NCBI GenBank assembly: GCA_027452165.1 | Contig: DAIDGX010000004.1 | Span: 124,001-188,000 of the forward strand | Direction: 5' to 3' | Length of the DNA stretch: 64,000 nucleotides | DNA from: Vulcanimicrobiota bacterium | GTDB taxonomy: Bacteria > Vulcanimicrobiota > Vulcanimicrobiia > Vulcanimicrobiales > Vulcanimicrobiaceae | In this document: piece by piece, positions 53,045-63,002 of the stretch | Position numbering within the stretch: position 1 is the first letter of the stretch | Layout: every line of letters starts with the position of its first letter | The notes under the pieces: generated by a model | Told to the model about the DNA's origin: nothing | Database searches by the model: none | Seen by the model: only the letters and a program-made list of their open reading frames with translations | Program-made: the position numbers and the translations under genes

Positions 53045-53917
53045 ATGCCTACGTCGATCTCGGCCGACACCAAAGACGCCCTCACGCGCGAAATCCCGCA
53101 AGCAGCCCACTGTAGGGCCGCGCTCCTCGCGGGTCTGTCATGCTATGGCGCAAACGGCGATCGCACGACCTTCGTTACGCATCGCAATTCGATCGCGCGA
53201 CTCTTCTGGTCGCTTCTTGACGATCGCAAGGCATATCCGATCCAAACGCGCGCGGCAACCCGCCTCGCGCACCTGCCGACCTTCGCAATCGACGTCCCGC
53301 CCGCACTTCAAACCACGCCGCCGAAGCCCGTGCATAAGTGCGACCGTATCGCCGAGATTCGCGCCGCGTTCCTGGCCTGCGGGTCGCTCGCCGCGGGAAC
53401 GCACGGCTACCATCTCGAGTTCGTGCTGCCCGATGAAGCGCTCGCGGAACGGCTTACTTGGATGCTGCGCAGCACTGGACGCGCCCCGAAACGCACGACC
53501 CGCAAGAAGCGTCACGTGCTCTATTACAAGGATTTTGAGGCGATCGTCGATGTGTTGACCGTAATCGGCGCTTTCCCCGCGGTCCTGCACCTCGAAGACG
53601 TACGCGCGCTACGCGAAACGAAAAACCGCATCCATCGGCTGGTCAACACCGAAGCGGCAAACCTCGAGCGCGCTGCAGCCGCCGCCGCCGCGCAGCGCGG
53701 CGTGATCGAATACCTGGAAAACGCCTATGGCCTCGCCCAACTCTCGCCGAGCTTGCGTGAGATCGCGGAGCTACGTTTGGCATATCCCGACGAGTCGCTT
53801 GCAGAACTCGGTTCCCGTTGCGCGCCGCCCATCTCCAAGCCGGCGGTCTCGAGCCGCCTTGGCGCCCTTGCACGCCTTGCCGGACGCCTTCGCTCGGGAA
53901 GGGGCGCGGGCAAGTAG
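53045..53917 (+). CDS. whiA: WhiA-family DNA-binding protein
   Basis: A 290-residue protein with an N-terminal LAGLIDADG-like part and a C-terminal helix-turn-helix. Family landmarks: [20 protein letters not shown] near residue 105, the linker [20 protein letters not shown], and the C-terminal [20 protein letters not shown] then [20 protein letters not shown]. In actinobacteria and firmicutes WhiA controls sporulation or division and binds near its target promoters. It is directly upstream of gap-pgk-tpiA-gpmI here, as in several Gram-positive genomes where whiA lies close to the gap operon. The protein is slightly short (family about 300-320). Confidence 0.9.
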   Translation: MPTSISADTKDALTREIPQAAHCRAALLAGLSCYGANGDRTTFVTHRNSIARLFWSLLDDRKAYPIQTRAATRLAHLPTFAIDVPPALQTTPPKPVHKCDRIAEIRAAFLACGSLAAGTHGYHLEFVLPDEALAERLTWMLRSTGRAPKRTTRKKRHVLYYKDFEAIVDVLTVIGAFPAVLHLEDVRALRETKNRIHRLVNTEAANLERAAAAAAAQRGVIEYLENAYGLAQLSPSLREIAELRLAYPDESLAELGSRCAPPISKPAVSSRLGALARLAGRLRSGRGAGK

Positions 53918-53961
53918 CCCGGTACCTATCTCTCTCCCACCCTACCCCCTCGGAGAGCAAC

Positions 53962-54975
53962 ATGCGGATCGGGATCAACGGCTTCGGCCGAATCGGACGT
54001 AACTTTGCCAAAGCGCTAATTGAACGCCACCCCACGGTTGAGATCGTGGCGGTCAACGACCTCACGAGCGCCGCCGAATGTGCGCACCTTTTCAAATACG
54101 ATAGCAATTACGGTCCGTATCCGGGCGACGTCACCGTTGACGGCGATACGATCGTCATCGGTACGCGTCGCATCAACGTGATCGCCGAGCGCGACCCGGC
54201 GAAACTGCCGTGGAAGGATCTCGGCGTCGATGTCGTGATCGAATCGACCGGCCTCTTCACCGACGCGGCGAAGGCCCGCGCGCACGTCGATGGCGGCGGC
54301 GCGAAGAAAGTCATCATCTCCGCTCCTGCCAAGGGCGAGGACGTCACGGTGGTACTCGGCGTCAACGAAAACGCATACGATCCCGAACAACATACGATCA
54401 TCTCGAACGCATCCTGCACCACCAACTGCCTTGCCACGGCAGTGAAGCCACTCGTCGATCACCTCGGCTGGGTGAAGGGCTTCATGACCACCATTCACTC
54501 CTACACGAACGATCAAAACATCCTCGACGCGCCCCACAAAGATATCCGGCGCGCACGCAACGCCGCGACCAACATCGTTCCCACGAGCTCCGGCGCAGCA
54601 AAGGCGCTTTACTTGACGATCCCCGAGGTAAAGGGCACCTTCGACGGCTTCGCGCTGCGCGTGCCAACGCCGACCGTTTCGATGGTCTATCTCGTTGCCC
54701 AGGTAAAACGCGAGACGACGCGCGACGAAGTCAACGCGATCCTGAAACAGGAAGCCGGCGGCGCGCTGAAACCGTACGTACAGTACACCGAGGAGGAGCT
54801 CGTCTCGAGCGATTTCAAACACTCGCCGTACAGCTCCATCATCGACGCGAAGCTCACCCAGGTCAACGGCGATCTCGTCCAGATCTGCGCGTGGTACGAC
54901 AACGAGTGGGGCTACTCGTGCCGCCTCGCAGATCTCACCGCGATGGTGCTCGAGAAGATTCCGGCCAAGGCCTGA
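53962..54975 (+). CDS. gap: Glyceraldehyde-3-phosphate dehydrogenase, type I
   Basis: Glycolytic enzyme, 337 residues. NAD-binding [15 protein letters not shown] at 4-18 with Asp33 (VNDLT) fitting NAD preference; catalytic Cys152 in [11 protein letters not shown] and His179 in [10 protein letters not shown]-terminal [15 protein letters not shown]. The start is ATG 53962, with GGAG before it (CTCGGAGAGCAAC); the frame is open 48 codons upstream in the whiA gene, which was not used. A strong terminator-like hairpin follows at 54997-55028. Confidence 0.98.
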   Translation: MRIGINGFGRIGRNFAKALIERHPTVEIVAVNDLTSAAECAHLFKYDSNYGPYPGDVTVDGDTIVIGTRRINVIAERDPAKLPWKDLGVDVVIESTGLFTDAAKARAHVDGGGAKKVIISAPAKGEDVTVVLGVNENAYDPEQHTIISNASCTTNCLATAVKPLVDHLGWVKGFMTTIHSYTNDQNILDAPHKDIRRARNAATNIVPTSSGAAKALYLTIPEVKGTFDGFALRVPTPTVSMVYLVAQVKRETTRDEVNAILKQEAGGALKPYVQYTEEELVSSDFKHSPYSSIIDAKLTQVNGDLVQICAWYDNEWGYSCRLADLTAMVLEKIPAKA

Positions 54976-54996
54976 TCGCACACCTCACCCATCCCT

Positions 54997-55028
54997 GCGC
55001 CGAGCGGAACGACCGCTCGGCGCTTTTT
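54997..55028 (+). terminator. Intrinsic terminator (or attenuator) between gap and pgk
   Basis: A perfect 11-bp stem (54997-55007 with 55013-55023, GCGCCGAGCGG/CCGCTCGGCGC) with a five-base loop is followed by TTTTT at 55024-55028. The pgk start codon is only 13 bases later, so there is no room for another promoter after it. Confidence 0.85.
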
Positions 55029-55041
55029 ACGGAACGACATC

Positions 55042-56244
55042 ATGCAGTTTCATACGATCAACGATCTCGACGTGCGCGGTAAGCGCGTTCTCGTACGCGA
55101 GGATTTGAACGTCCCCTTGCGCGCCATCCAGGGCGAGGCGGACGCATGGAGCATCGCCGACTACACACGTGTCGATGCGGCGATTCCCACGCTGCGCGCG
55201 CTTTTGGACCGCGGGGCTAAAGTGATCGTCATGTCGCACCTCGGACGCCCCGACGGTGTGGCAAACCCGAAGTATTCCTTGAAGCCTCTGGTCGCCGCGC
55301 TTGCCGATCGCCTGCACGTTCCCGTCGCCTTCGCCACCGATTGCATCGGTGCAACTGCGCGCGATGCAGCGACGCACCTGCGCGAGCACGAACTGTTGCT
55401 GCTCGAGAACGTACGCTTCCACAAAGAAGAGGAAGCCAATGATCCTGATTTCGCCCGCGAGCTTGCCTCGCTCGGCGATCTCTACGTCAACGATGCGTTT
55501 GGAACGGCGCATCGCGCACATGCATCGACCGAAGGCGTCGCGCACCTGCTGCCGAACGCGGCGGGCCTGCTGATGCAAGCCGAACTCTCGGCGCTTACCG
55601 CACTCACCGTCGCTCCCGCGCACCCGTATGTCTGCGTCATCGGCGGCGCGAAGGTAAAAGACAAGGTCGGCGTATTTTTCAACCTGATGGAACGCGTCGA
55701 TGCCTTCTGTATCGGAGGCGGCATGGCCAACACGTTTCTTGCGGCCCAAGGCGTCGCGGTCGGACGCTCCCTGCGCGACGACGATCTCGGGCCGGCGCGC
55801 GAGATTCTCGCGAAGGCGAAGGAACGAGGCGTCGCGTTGCACCTCCCGGTGGACGCGATCGTATCGAATGCATTCGACAACGACGCGGGCGCACACACCG
55901 TCACGATCGCGAACGTCGGCGACGAGATGATTCTCGATATCGGTCCGGAAACCGCGCACGCATACGCTGCGGCGATCGAAACGGCCAAGACCGTGGTTTT
56001 CAACGGGCCGATGGGCGTGTACGAAAAGGCCGTCTATCAGGACGGCACCAAGATCGTCGGCGAGGCGATCGCACGCGCCACGGCGCACGGCGCGACGAGC
56101 GTCGTCGGCGGAGGCGACGCGGCGGCGGCGGCGCACATGCTGGGTTTTGCCGCGCGGATGACACATGTTTCCACCGGTGGCGGCGCGACGCTCGAATTTC
56201 TCGAGGGCAAGACGCTGCCGGGCGTCGCGGCGCTCGCGATCTAG
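55042..56244 (+). CDS. pgk: Phosphoglycerate kinase
   Basis: ATP-forming glycolytic step, 400 residues. Substrate-binding motifs: [16 protein letters not shown] at about 14-29, [13 protein letters not shown] near 61-73, [17 protein letters not shown] near 118-134, and the nucleotide-binding [48 protein letters not shown]. The start is ATG 55042. The ribosome site is weak (ACGGAA about 10 bases before), unusual for a glycolytic gene. Spaced 18 bases from tpiA. Confidence 0.98.
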   Translation: MQFHTINDLDVRGKRVLVREDLNVPLRAIQGEADAWSIADYTRVDAAIPTLRALLDRGAKVIVMSHLGRPDGVANPKYSLKPLVAALADRLHVPVAFATDCIGATARDAATHLREHELLLLENVRFHKEEEANDPDFARELASLGDLYVNDAFGTAHRAHASTEGVAHLLPNAAGLLMQAELSALTALTVAPAHPYVCVIGGAKVKDKVGVFFNLMERVDAFCIGGGMANTFLAAQGVAVGRSLRDDDLGPAREILAKAKERGVALHLPVDAIVSNAFDNDAGAHTVTIANVGDEMILDIGPETAHAYAAAIETAKTVVFNGPMGVYEKAVYQDGTKIVGEAIARATAHGATSVVGGGDAAAAAHMLGFAARMTHVSTGGGATLEFLEGKTLPGVAALAI

Positions 56245-56262
56245 TCGTACGAGGAGGCTCCC

Positions 56263-57012
56263 ATGCCGAGAACGGTGATTGCCGGCAACTGGAAGATGCA
56301 CAAAACATCGGCCGAGACGCGCACCTTCATCGAGACCTTTCTTCCACTCGTCGCGCACGTACCGCGCGACGTGGATATCGTGATCGCGCCGCCGTTTACG
56401 GCCCTAGCCGCCGCGCACGGTGCATTGCGCCAGCCGGCTCGCGTGCGGCTCGGCGCGCAGAACGTGCATTGGGAGCCTCAAGGCGCATACACCGGCGAGA
56501 TCAGCATTGCGATGCTTCTCGAGCATGGCGTCGATCACGTGATCGTCGGGCATTCCGAACGGCGCACGTTCAATAACGAAGTCGATGCGACGGTCAACCT
56601 AAAAGTGCGCGCGCTTTTAGCCCACGGTCTGACGCCGATCGTCGCCGTGGGCGAGACGCTTGACGAACGTGAGGCCGGCATCACCGACGAGCGAGTGATC
56701 GCGCAGACGCGCGCCGCGCTTGCTGGGCTAGAGAGCGAAACGCTGCGACGCGTCGTCCTTGCATACGAACCAATTTGGGCGATCGGTACCGGACGCAATT
56801 GCGATCCGCTAGAGGCTGGGCGCGTGATGGGGGCGATACGCGGATGCATCGACGCGCTGCGCGACGTTCCGATCCTGTACGGCGGAAGCATGAAGGCCGA
56901 TAATGTTGCCGCCTATATGGCGCAACCACACATCAACGGCGGACTGGTCGGTGGCGCGTCGCTCGACGCTTCGACCTTCGCCGCGCTCGTAAGGAACGCA
57001 ACGACACGATGA
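56263..57012 (+). CDS. tpiA: Triosephosphate isomerase
   Basis: TIM-barrel enzyme of 249 residues. Catalytic residues are Lys11 (GNWKMH), His97 (IVGHSERR) and Glu169 (AYEPIWAIGTG); the phosphate-binding GGSMKADN and GGLVGGASLD are present. A good ribosome site, GGAGG, lies 5 bases before the ATG. The stop overlaps gpmI by ATGA. Confidence 0.98.
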   Translation: MPRTVIAGNWKMHKTSAETRTFIETFLPLVAHVPRDVDIVIAPPFTALAAAHGALRQPARVRLGAQNVHWEPQGAYTGEISIAMLLEHGVDHVIVGHSERRTFNNEVDATVNLKVRALLAHGLTPIVAVGETLDEREAGITDERVIAQTRAALAGLESETLRRVVLAYEPIWAIGTGRNCDPLEAGRVMGAIRGCIDALRDVPILYGGSMKADNVAAYMAQPHINGGLVGGASLDASTFAALVRNATTR

Positions 57013-58550
57013 TCAAGCCCGTCGTTCTAGCCGTGCTCGATGGATGGGGATGCAGCCCCTCGACCCACGGCAATGCCATCGCAGCCGCGAGGCTTCCCCA
57101 CTGGCATGCGTTCTTCGAACGCTACCCATGGACGACGCTCGAAGCATCGGGCGAGTTCGTGGGCCTTCCCAAAGGCATCATGGGCAACAGCGAGGTGGGG
57201 CACATGAACCTCGGGAGCGGACGCGTCGTTCCGCAAGGCGTGGTGGTGATCGACAACGACATCGCCTCGGGCGATTTCCCGCACAACGAGACGCTCGCAC
57301 GTGCTCTTCGACACGTTGAAGCACACACGGGGGGGACCCTACACCTTTTGGGGTTACTCTCGGACGGGCAGGTGCATAGCTCGATCGTGCACCTCTTTGC
57401 GCTGATCGACGTGGCCGTTGCGGCAAACGTGCCGTTTGCCGTGCATGCGTTTCTCGACGGCCGCGATACGCCGCCGCGCTCGGCGCAGACGTATGTGGAG
57501 CAACTCGAGGAAAAGCTTGCCGCGGTTGGACGTAGCGGCGCGATCGCGTCGGTGACCGGACGTTTTTACGCGATGGATCGCGACAAACGCTGGGAACGTA
57601 CGGGTGCCGCTTACGACGCCCTCTCACGTGGTGCCGCACCCTTTCACGCAACGACCGCGCGCGAAGCGATCGATGCGGCGTACGCGCGTGGCGAAAGCGA
57701 CGAGTTCGTGCAAGCAACGATCCTCGGCGAGACCCGTAACGTACGCGACGGCGACGCATGCATCTTCTTCAACTTCCGTCCCGATCGCGCGCGCCAACTG
57801 ACGCTTGCCTTCAACGGCGATGCATCGGTACCGTTTGCCACGCGCGCCTACACATCGCTGCTCTTTGCGACGATGACGACGTACGACGAGAGCTATCCGA
57901 ATCCGGTGCTCTTCGGACCGCGACCGCAATACGATACGTTCGGCGAAGTTATCTCGCGCGCACACCTCACGCAGTTGCGCCTTGCGGAGACCGAAAAGTA
58001 CGCGCACGTCACGTACTTTTTCAATGGCGGGCGCGAAGAGGTGTTTGCCGGCGAGGATCGTGAGTTGATCGCCTCGGACCGCAGCGTCGCCACGTACGAC
58101 CTCGCGCCCGCGATGCGCGCAAACGAGATTACCGACGCCGCCGTGGCCGACCTTACGGCGCGTAAGCACGACGTCATCATCATGAACTATGCAAACGCCG
58201 ATATGGTCGGGCACACCGGGCAGTGGGAGCCGACGATCGCGTCGGTCGAGGTGCTCGATCGGTGCCTGCAGCGTCTCGCGCAAGCGGTGCTCGATGCGGG
58301 TGGGCTGCTCGCGATCACTGCCGACCACGGAAACGCGGAAGAGAAACTCGATGCCGCCGGCAACCCGCTTACCGCCCACACAACCAACCCGGTGCCCTTT
58401 ATCCTCATCGGAAACGACCTTCATGGATCGTTCGAACCGGGTGGAAAGCTCGGCGACGTCGCGCCCACGCTGCTCGCGCTGATGGGGCTCCCGACGCCGC
58501 GGGCCATGACGGGGAAGAACCTCTTCGTACCCGAACCCATTTCGGCATGA
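57009..58550 (+). CDS. gpmI: 2,3-bisphosphoglycerate-independent phosphoglycerate mutase
   Basis: Mn-dependent enzyme of the alkaline-phosphatase superfamily, 513 residues. The phospho-serine is Ser61 in GIMGNSEVGHMNLGSGR; metal motifs are LAVLDGWG at 8-15, NYANADMVGHTGQWE and LAITADHGNAEEKLD near the C-terminus. It overlaps both tpiA and punA by four bases. Enolase is not in the window. Confidence 0.98.
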   Translation: MIKPVVLAVLDGWGCSPSTHGNAIAAARLPHWHAFFERYPWTTLEASGEFVGLPKGIMGNSEVGHMNLGSGRVVPQGVVVIDNDIASGDFPHNETLARALRHVEAHTGGTLHLLGLLSDGQVHSSIVHLFALIDVAVAANVPFAVHAFLDGRDTPPRSAQTYVEQLEEKLAAVGRSGAIASVTGRFYAMDRDKRWERTGAAYDALSRGAAPFHATTAREAIDAAYARGESDEFVQATILGETRNVRDGDACIFFNFRPDRARQLTLAFNGDASVPFATRAYTSLLFATMTTYDESYPNPVLFGPRPQYDTFGEVISRAHLTQLRLAETEKYAHVTYFFNGGREEVFAGEDRELIASDRSVATYDLAPAMRANEITDAAVADLTARKHDVIIMNYANADMVGHTGQWEPTIASVEVLDRCLQRLAQAVLDAGGLLAITADHGNAEEKLDAAGNPLTAHTTNPVPFILIGNDLHGSFEPGGKLGDVAPTLLALMGLPTPRAMTGKNLFVPEPISA

Positions 58551-59359
58551 TCGATCGCCGCTCGCCGAACGACAAGCTGCTCACCCACGACGCCTCGCGC
58601 CTCGAAGAGGCTGCCGGTGGCCCGATCGATCTCGCGATCGTGCTTGGGAGCGGCTTGAGCTCAGCGCTGCGCGATCGCTTCGCATACGTCTCGATTCCGT
58701 ACGATACGCTGCTCGGCATGCCGGTCGCGTCGCTGCGCGGCCACGCAGGCGAGGCACTCGTTGGCACGTGGAACGGCAAGCGCATCGCCGTCTTCGCGGG
58801 GCGGGTGCACCTCTATCAAGGTTTCTCGCCGCTACAGGTGACGGTGAACGTGCGCCTTGCCCACACCGCCGGCGCCAAGATGGTGATCCTCACGAATGCG
58901 GCCGGCGGACTCCGCGCAGGTCTGGAGCCGGGCGATCTGATGCTGATTTCGGATCACCTCAACCTCACCGGACGCAACCCGCTCGTCGGATACCCGCACG
59001 AGAATCCGTTTGTCGATATGCTTGATGCGTATTCGCCGCGTCTGCGAGCGATTGCCAAGACCGTTGCGACGCCTGAAATGCGTCTAACGGAGGGCGTCTA
59101 TGCGGGCCTCCTCGGTCCCACCTACGAGACCGCTGCCGAAGCACACTACCTGCGCACCATCGGCGCCGATGCGGTGGGCATGTCCACGGTTCTCGAAGCC
59201 ACCTTCGCGCGGTTCCTCGGGATGGGCATACTCGGCGTGAGCATGATTACGAATATCGTTGGCAAGCCGGACACCTCGCACGCCGACGTCACGGCGCAGG
59301 GCGCGGCAAGCGGACCACGCCTAGCCGATCTCATTGGCTCAGTGCTCCACAAGCTTTAA
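58547..59359 (+). CDS. punA: Purine nucleoside phosphorylase
   Basis: Trimeric-type PNP, 270 residues: phosphate-binding [18 protein letters not shown] near 28, [52 protein letters not shown], purine-site [12 protein letters not shown], and [21 protein letters not shown]. It splits (deoxy)inosine and guanosine to base and ribose-1-phosphate, which DeoB (36011) can convert onwards. The start is ATG 58547, overlapping gpmI by ATGA, so nucleoside salvage is cotranslated with glycolysis here; a longer frame upstream is a shadow of gpmI. Confidence 0.96.
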   Translation: MIDRRSPNDKLLTHDASRLEEAAGGPIDLAIVLGSGLSSALRDRFAYVSIPYDTLLGMPVASLRGHAGEALVGTWNGKRIAVFAGRVHLYQGFSPLQVTVNVRLAHTAGAKMVILTNAAGGLRAGLEPGDLMLISDHLNLTGRNPLVGYPHENPFVDMLDAYSPRLRAIAKTVATPEMRLTEGVYAGLLGPTYETAAEAHYLRTIGADAVGMSTVLEATFARFLGMGILGVSMITNIVGKPDTSHADVTAQGAASGPRLADLIGSVLHKL

Positions 59360-59387
59360 AGCGCGCGTAATGCGGTACCATCGCAGT

Positions 59388-61751
59388 ATGAATGCGATGG
59401 AGCTGCGCGCACTCGACGGATACTGGCGCGCCACAAATTATCTTTCCGTCGGACAAATCTATCTCTGCGCGAACCCGCTGCTGCGCGAAACGCTACGACC
59501 CGCGCACATCAAGCCGCGTCTGCTCGGGCATTGGGGCACGACCCCGGGGCTCAACTTCGTCTGGGCACATCTGAACCGCGCGATTCAACGCCACGATCTC
59601 AATGCGCTCTTCATCGCCGGACCGGGCCATGGCGGACCGGCGGTCCTTGCAAACGCATACCTCGAAGGCACGTATAGCGAACGCTATCCGCACATCGGCA
59701 TGGATATTGCCGGCATGGCACGTTTTTTCAAACAGTTCTCATTTCCCGGCGGCGTGCCGAGCCATGCCTCGCCGCAATCACCGGGCTCGATGCACGAAGG
59801 CGGCGAACTCGGCTATTCGCTCGCGCATGCATTCGGTGCCGCGTTCGACAATCCCGATCTGCTGGCGTGTTGCGTCGTCGGTGACGGCGAGGCCGAAACC
59901 GGGGCGCTTGCAACGAGTTGGCACGGCAATAAATTTCTGAACCCCGCGCGCGACGGCGCGGTACTTCCCGTGCTTCATCTCAACGGCTACAAGATCGCAG
60001 GCCCGACGGTCCTCGCGCGCATCCCCAACGACGAATTGCTCGCGCTCTTCACGGGATACGGCTACGAACCAATCGTCGTGAGCGGCGACGATCCTGCTAC
60101 CATGCACGCGCTCATGGCGGACGCGCTGGAGCGTTGCGTCACCCGCATCGCGTCGATTCAACATGACGCGCGCGCCCACGGCTTCCGCGTACGCCCACGC
60201 TGGCCGATGCTCATCCTGCGAACGCCAAAGGGTTGGACCGGACCGAAATTCGTTGACGGCGTGGCGGTGGAAGGTACGTTCCGTGCACATCAGGTGCCGC
60301 TGGGCGAAGTGCGCGAAAACCCCGAGCATTTGGCGGAATTAGAGGCGTGGATGCGTTCGTACCGTCCGGAAGAACTCTTCGACGAAAGCGGCCGGATTCA
60401 CGACGAATGGCTTCGTTTTGTTCCCGCCGGAACCCATCGCATGAGCGCGAATCCGCACGCCAACGGGGGCGAGTTACTGCGCGATCTCGTGCTGGCGGAC
60501 TTTTCCGCATACGCGGTGGAGGTTCCGACGCCCGGCGGCGTGCGTGCGGAGGGAACGCGCCCGCTCGGCGCCCTGCTACGAGACGCGCTACAGGCAAATC
60601 CGACGAACTTTCGTGTGCTCGCCCCGGATGAGACCAACTCAAATCGCTTGAACGCCGTCTTCGAGGTGACGTCACGCACGTCCACGGCGATCGTCGAACC
60701 CTATGACGATCACGTCGCTCCGGACGGGCGCGTGATGGAGATACTCAGCGAACACGTTTGCCAGGGATGGCTTGAAGGCTACCTGCTGACGGGCCGTCAT
60801 GGCCTATTCTCGTGTTATGAAGCCTTTGTCCACATCGTCGACTCGATGTTCAATCAGCATGCCAAATGGCTCAAGGTGTCGCGTGAGATCCCGTGGCGGC
60901 GCCCCATTGCATCGCTCAACTATCTGCTCACCTCGCACGTGTGGCGTCAAGATCACAACGGATTCAGCCATCAAGATCCGGGGTTCATCGATCACGTCGC
61001 GAACAAGAAGTCCGACGTCGTACGCGTTTATCTTCCGCCCGACGCCAACACGCTGCTTTGCGTGACCGATCATTGTTTACGCAGCCGCAATTACGTCAAC
61101 GTGATCGTCGCCGGCAAGCAGCCCGAGTGGCAGTGGCTCGACATAGAATCGGCTCGCATGCACTGCGCGCAGGGCCTCGGCATCTGGGAATGGGCAAGCA
61201 ACGACGGCGACCGAACGCCCGATTTGATCATGGCCTGCGCCGGCGACGTGCCTACCCTCGAGACACTTGCCGCGGTCGATCTTCTTCGCGCGCGCCTTCC
61301 CGAAATCGCGCTGCGCGTGGTCAACGTGGTCGATCTGATGGCCTTACAAACGCGCGCGGAGCACCCGCACGGACTCGACGACGCGCGCTACGACGCGATC
61401 TTCCCACCCGGAGTCCCCGTCATCTTCGCCTTCCATGGATACCCGGTGCTCGTACACCGCCTTACCTACAAGCGTCACAACCACGACGATCTCCACGTGC
61501 ACGGCTACCGCGAAGAGGGTTCGACCACGACGCCCTTCGACATGACGGTGCGCAATAGGCTCTCGCGCTTCCACCTGGCGCTCGATGCGCTCTCGCGGGT
61601 CGATCGCGTGCAGGGGCGCGCGGGTGCGTTACGTCAGTGGATCGACGACCGCCTCGCCGAACACGAACTCTACATCACCGAGCACGGCGAAGACATGCCG
61701 ATGATTCGCGATTGGCAATGGAGCGGCGCGCGATGCGAATCCTCACCGTAA
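59388..61751 (+). CDS. xfp: Xylulose-5-phosphate/fructose-6-phosphate phosphoketolase
   Basis: Thiamine-diphosphate enzyme of 787 residues that cleaves xylulose-5-P (and often fructose-6-P) with phosphate to acetyl-phosphate and glyceraldehyde-3-P or erythrose-4-P. The sequence is strongly diagnostic: [15 protein letters not shown] at the N-terminus, [81 protein letters not shown], and [19 protein letters not shown]. The start was set at ATG 59388; codons before it back to 59334 overlap punA's end. It overlaps ackA by 19 bases, and the pair gives acetate and ATP. Confidence 0.97.
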   Translation: MNAMELRALDGYWRATNYLSVGQIYLCANPLLRETLRPAHIKPRLLGHWGTTPGLNFVWAHLNRAIQRHDLNALFIAGPGHGGPAVLANAYLEGTYSERYPHIGMDIAGMARFFKQFSFPGGVPSHASPQSPGSMHEGGELGYSLAHAFGAAFDNPDLLACCVVGDGEAETGALATSWHGNKFLNPARDGAVLPVLHLNGYKIAGPTVLARIPNDELLALFTGYGYEPIVVSGDDPATMHALMADALERCVTRIASIQHDARAHGFRVRPRWPMLILRTPKGWTGPKFVDGVAVEGTFRAHQVPLGEVRENPEHLAELEAWMRSYRPEELFDESGRIHDEWLRFVPAGTHRMSANPHANGGELLRDLVLADFSAYAVEVPTPGGVRAEGTRPLGALLRDALQANPTNFRVLAPDETNSNRLNAVFEVTSRTSTAIVEPYDDHVAPDGRVMEILSEHVCQGWLEGYLLTGRHGLFSCYEAFVHIVDSMFNQHAKWLKVSREIPWRRPIASLNYLLTSHVWRQDHNGFSHQDPGFIDHVANKKSDVVRVYLPPDANTLLCVTDHCLRSRNYVNVIVAGKQPEWQWLDIESARMHCAQGLGIWEWASNDGDRTPDLIMACAGDVPTLETLAAVDLLRARLPEIALRVVNVVDLMALQTRAEHPHGLDDARYDAIFPPGVPVIFAFHGYPVLVHRLTYKRHNHDDLHVHGYREEGSTTTPFDMTVRNRLSRFHLALDALSRVDRVQGRAGALRQWIDDRLAEHELYITEHGEDMPMIRDWQWSGARCESSP

Positions 61752-62839
61752 ACGCGGGTTCTTCCTCGCTCAAATACGCGATCTACGAATGCGACGCGAA
61801 GGGCGAACGGCAGCTCCTGAGCGAGAACGTGGCCGCCGAGGGGCGGGCGGCGGCAGCCGGAATGATCGGCGCAATCGTGGCGGGGGTCGTGCGCGAACAT
61901 GGGGTCACCGCCGTTGCGCATCGTATCGTCTTTGGCGGCCCGCGATATGTACGCACCGTGCGCGCGACGCCGCAGGTGTTACGCGACCTGCGCGCGCTCG
62001 CACCGTACGATCCGCTTCACCTTCCAGCCGAACTCGACGCCGTGGACGCACTCGCCGCATCGGCACCGGATCTCGCTCAAACGCTCTCCTTCGACACCGC
62101 GTTTCATCGCACGCTGCCGTCGGTGGCGCGCCTGCTTCCCGTCCCAGCCGGCACCGATCCCATCGTACAGCGCTACGGATTTCACGGGCTTTCGTACGAG
62201 TACGTGGCCTGGGCGCTCGGCGCACGCGCGCGCGGACGCACGATCGTCGCCCACCTCGGGAGCGGCGCGAGCATGACCGCGTTACGCGACGGCGCGTCCA
62301 TCGAGACGACGATGGGATTCACCCCACTCGGCGGGCTCGTGATGGCTACGCGCCCCGGCGACCTCGATCCGGGCGTCGTGCTGCACTTGCTCGGTGCGCG
62401 CGGCAACGACGCGGCACGACTGGAACATGACCTCTACTACGAATCGGGCCTGCGGGGCCTCTCGGGGGTGAGCGGCGACATGCGCACCCTGTGTTCGACG
62501 ATGGAGCATGACGTGGGAGCGGCGCGCGCCGTCGGCCTCTTCTGCTTCGTCGCGCGCAAGCAGGTGGGAGCACTCGCGGCCGCACTCGGCGGCATCGACC
62601 GGCTCGTCTTCACCGGCGGCATCGGCGAGCATGCCGCGGCGGTGCGCTCGCTTATCTGCCTTGGGCTCGAGCATCTGGGTATCGAGCTCGACCCTGCTGC
62701 GAATGACGCTGACGCCGAGACGATCTCCACGCCGGGGGCCCGCACGCGCGTGCTCGTGATCCCCACGAACGAGGAGCTCGTCCTTGCCCGGCATGCATAC
62801 GCGTTGCTCTCATCGGATTCTCACGCGCTGCCGGGTTGA
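61733..62839 (+). CDS. ackA: Acetate kinase
   Basis: Makes ATP and acetate from acetyl-phosphate. 368 residues, somewhat shorter than the usual 395-405. N-terminal [14 protein letters not shown] at 6-19 (Asn7), Asp121 in [14 protein letters not shown]-loop [27 protein letters not shown] and [15 protein letters not shown]. The start is ATG 61733, 19 bases inside the end of xfp, the usual pairing in phosphoketolase users. The missing residues seem to be from surface loops; all catalytic motifs are present. Confidence 0.96.
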   Translation: MRILTVNAGSSSLKYAIYECDAKGERQLLSENVAAEGRAAAAGMIGAIVAGVVREHGVTAVAHRIVFGGPRYVRTVRATPQVLRDLRALAPYDPLHLPAELDAVDALAASAPDLAQTLSFDTAFHRTLPSVARLLPVPAGTDPIVQRYGFHGLSYEYVAWALGARARGRTIVAHLGSGASMTALRDGASIETTMGFTPLGGLVMATRPGDLDPGVVLHLLGARGNDAARLEHDLYYESGLRGLSGVSGDMRTLCSTMEHDVGAARAVGLFCFVARKQVGALAAALGGIDRLVFTGGIGEHAAAVRSLICLGLEHLGIELDPAANDADAETISTPGARTRVLVIPTNEELVLARHAYALLSSDSHALPG

Positions 62840-62885
62840 TTCTCAGGAGTTTGCGGGATACTCACCATCACGGAGGTGACCCACG

Positions 62886-63002
62886 ATGCTCAGACGCCTG
62901 CTAGCCCGGACCGACGAAGCCCTGCTCGCACACGCGCTCGCGTACGTCGTGCTGATCGGCACCGTCGGTATCGTCGCGACGATTCTTTCGCGGTATTTTT
63001 AG
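62886..63002 (+). CDS. 38-residue single-pass membrane peptide downstream of ackA
   Basis: The frame starts at ATG 62886 with a near-perfect ribosome site GGAGGTG (62872-62878) 7 bases before it. The product starts MLRRLLARTDEALLAHALAY, followed by one membrane helix (VVLIGTVGIVATIL) and SRYF. A basic start, a short linker and one helix resemble Flp-type pilins, but the conserved Gly/Glu processing site is absent, so it is called only a small membrane protein. It ends within the stop of the convergent right-end gene. Confidence 0.6.
   Translation: MLRRLLARTDEALLAHALAYVVLIGTVGIVATILSRYF

Noticed and set aside
62886-63002. Small peptide after ackA considered as an Flp pilin
   Set aside because: The Gly/Glu prepilin cleavage site and the usual IEY motif are missing, and no tad genes are nearby.
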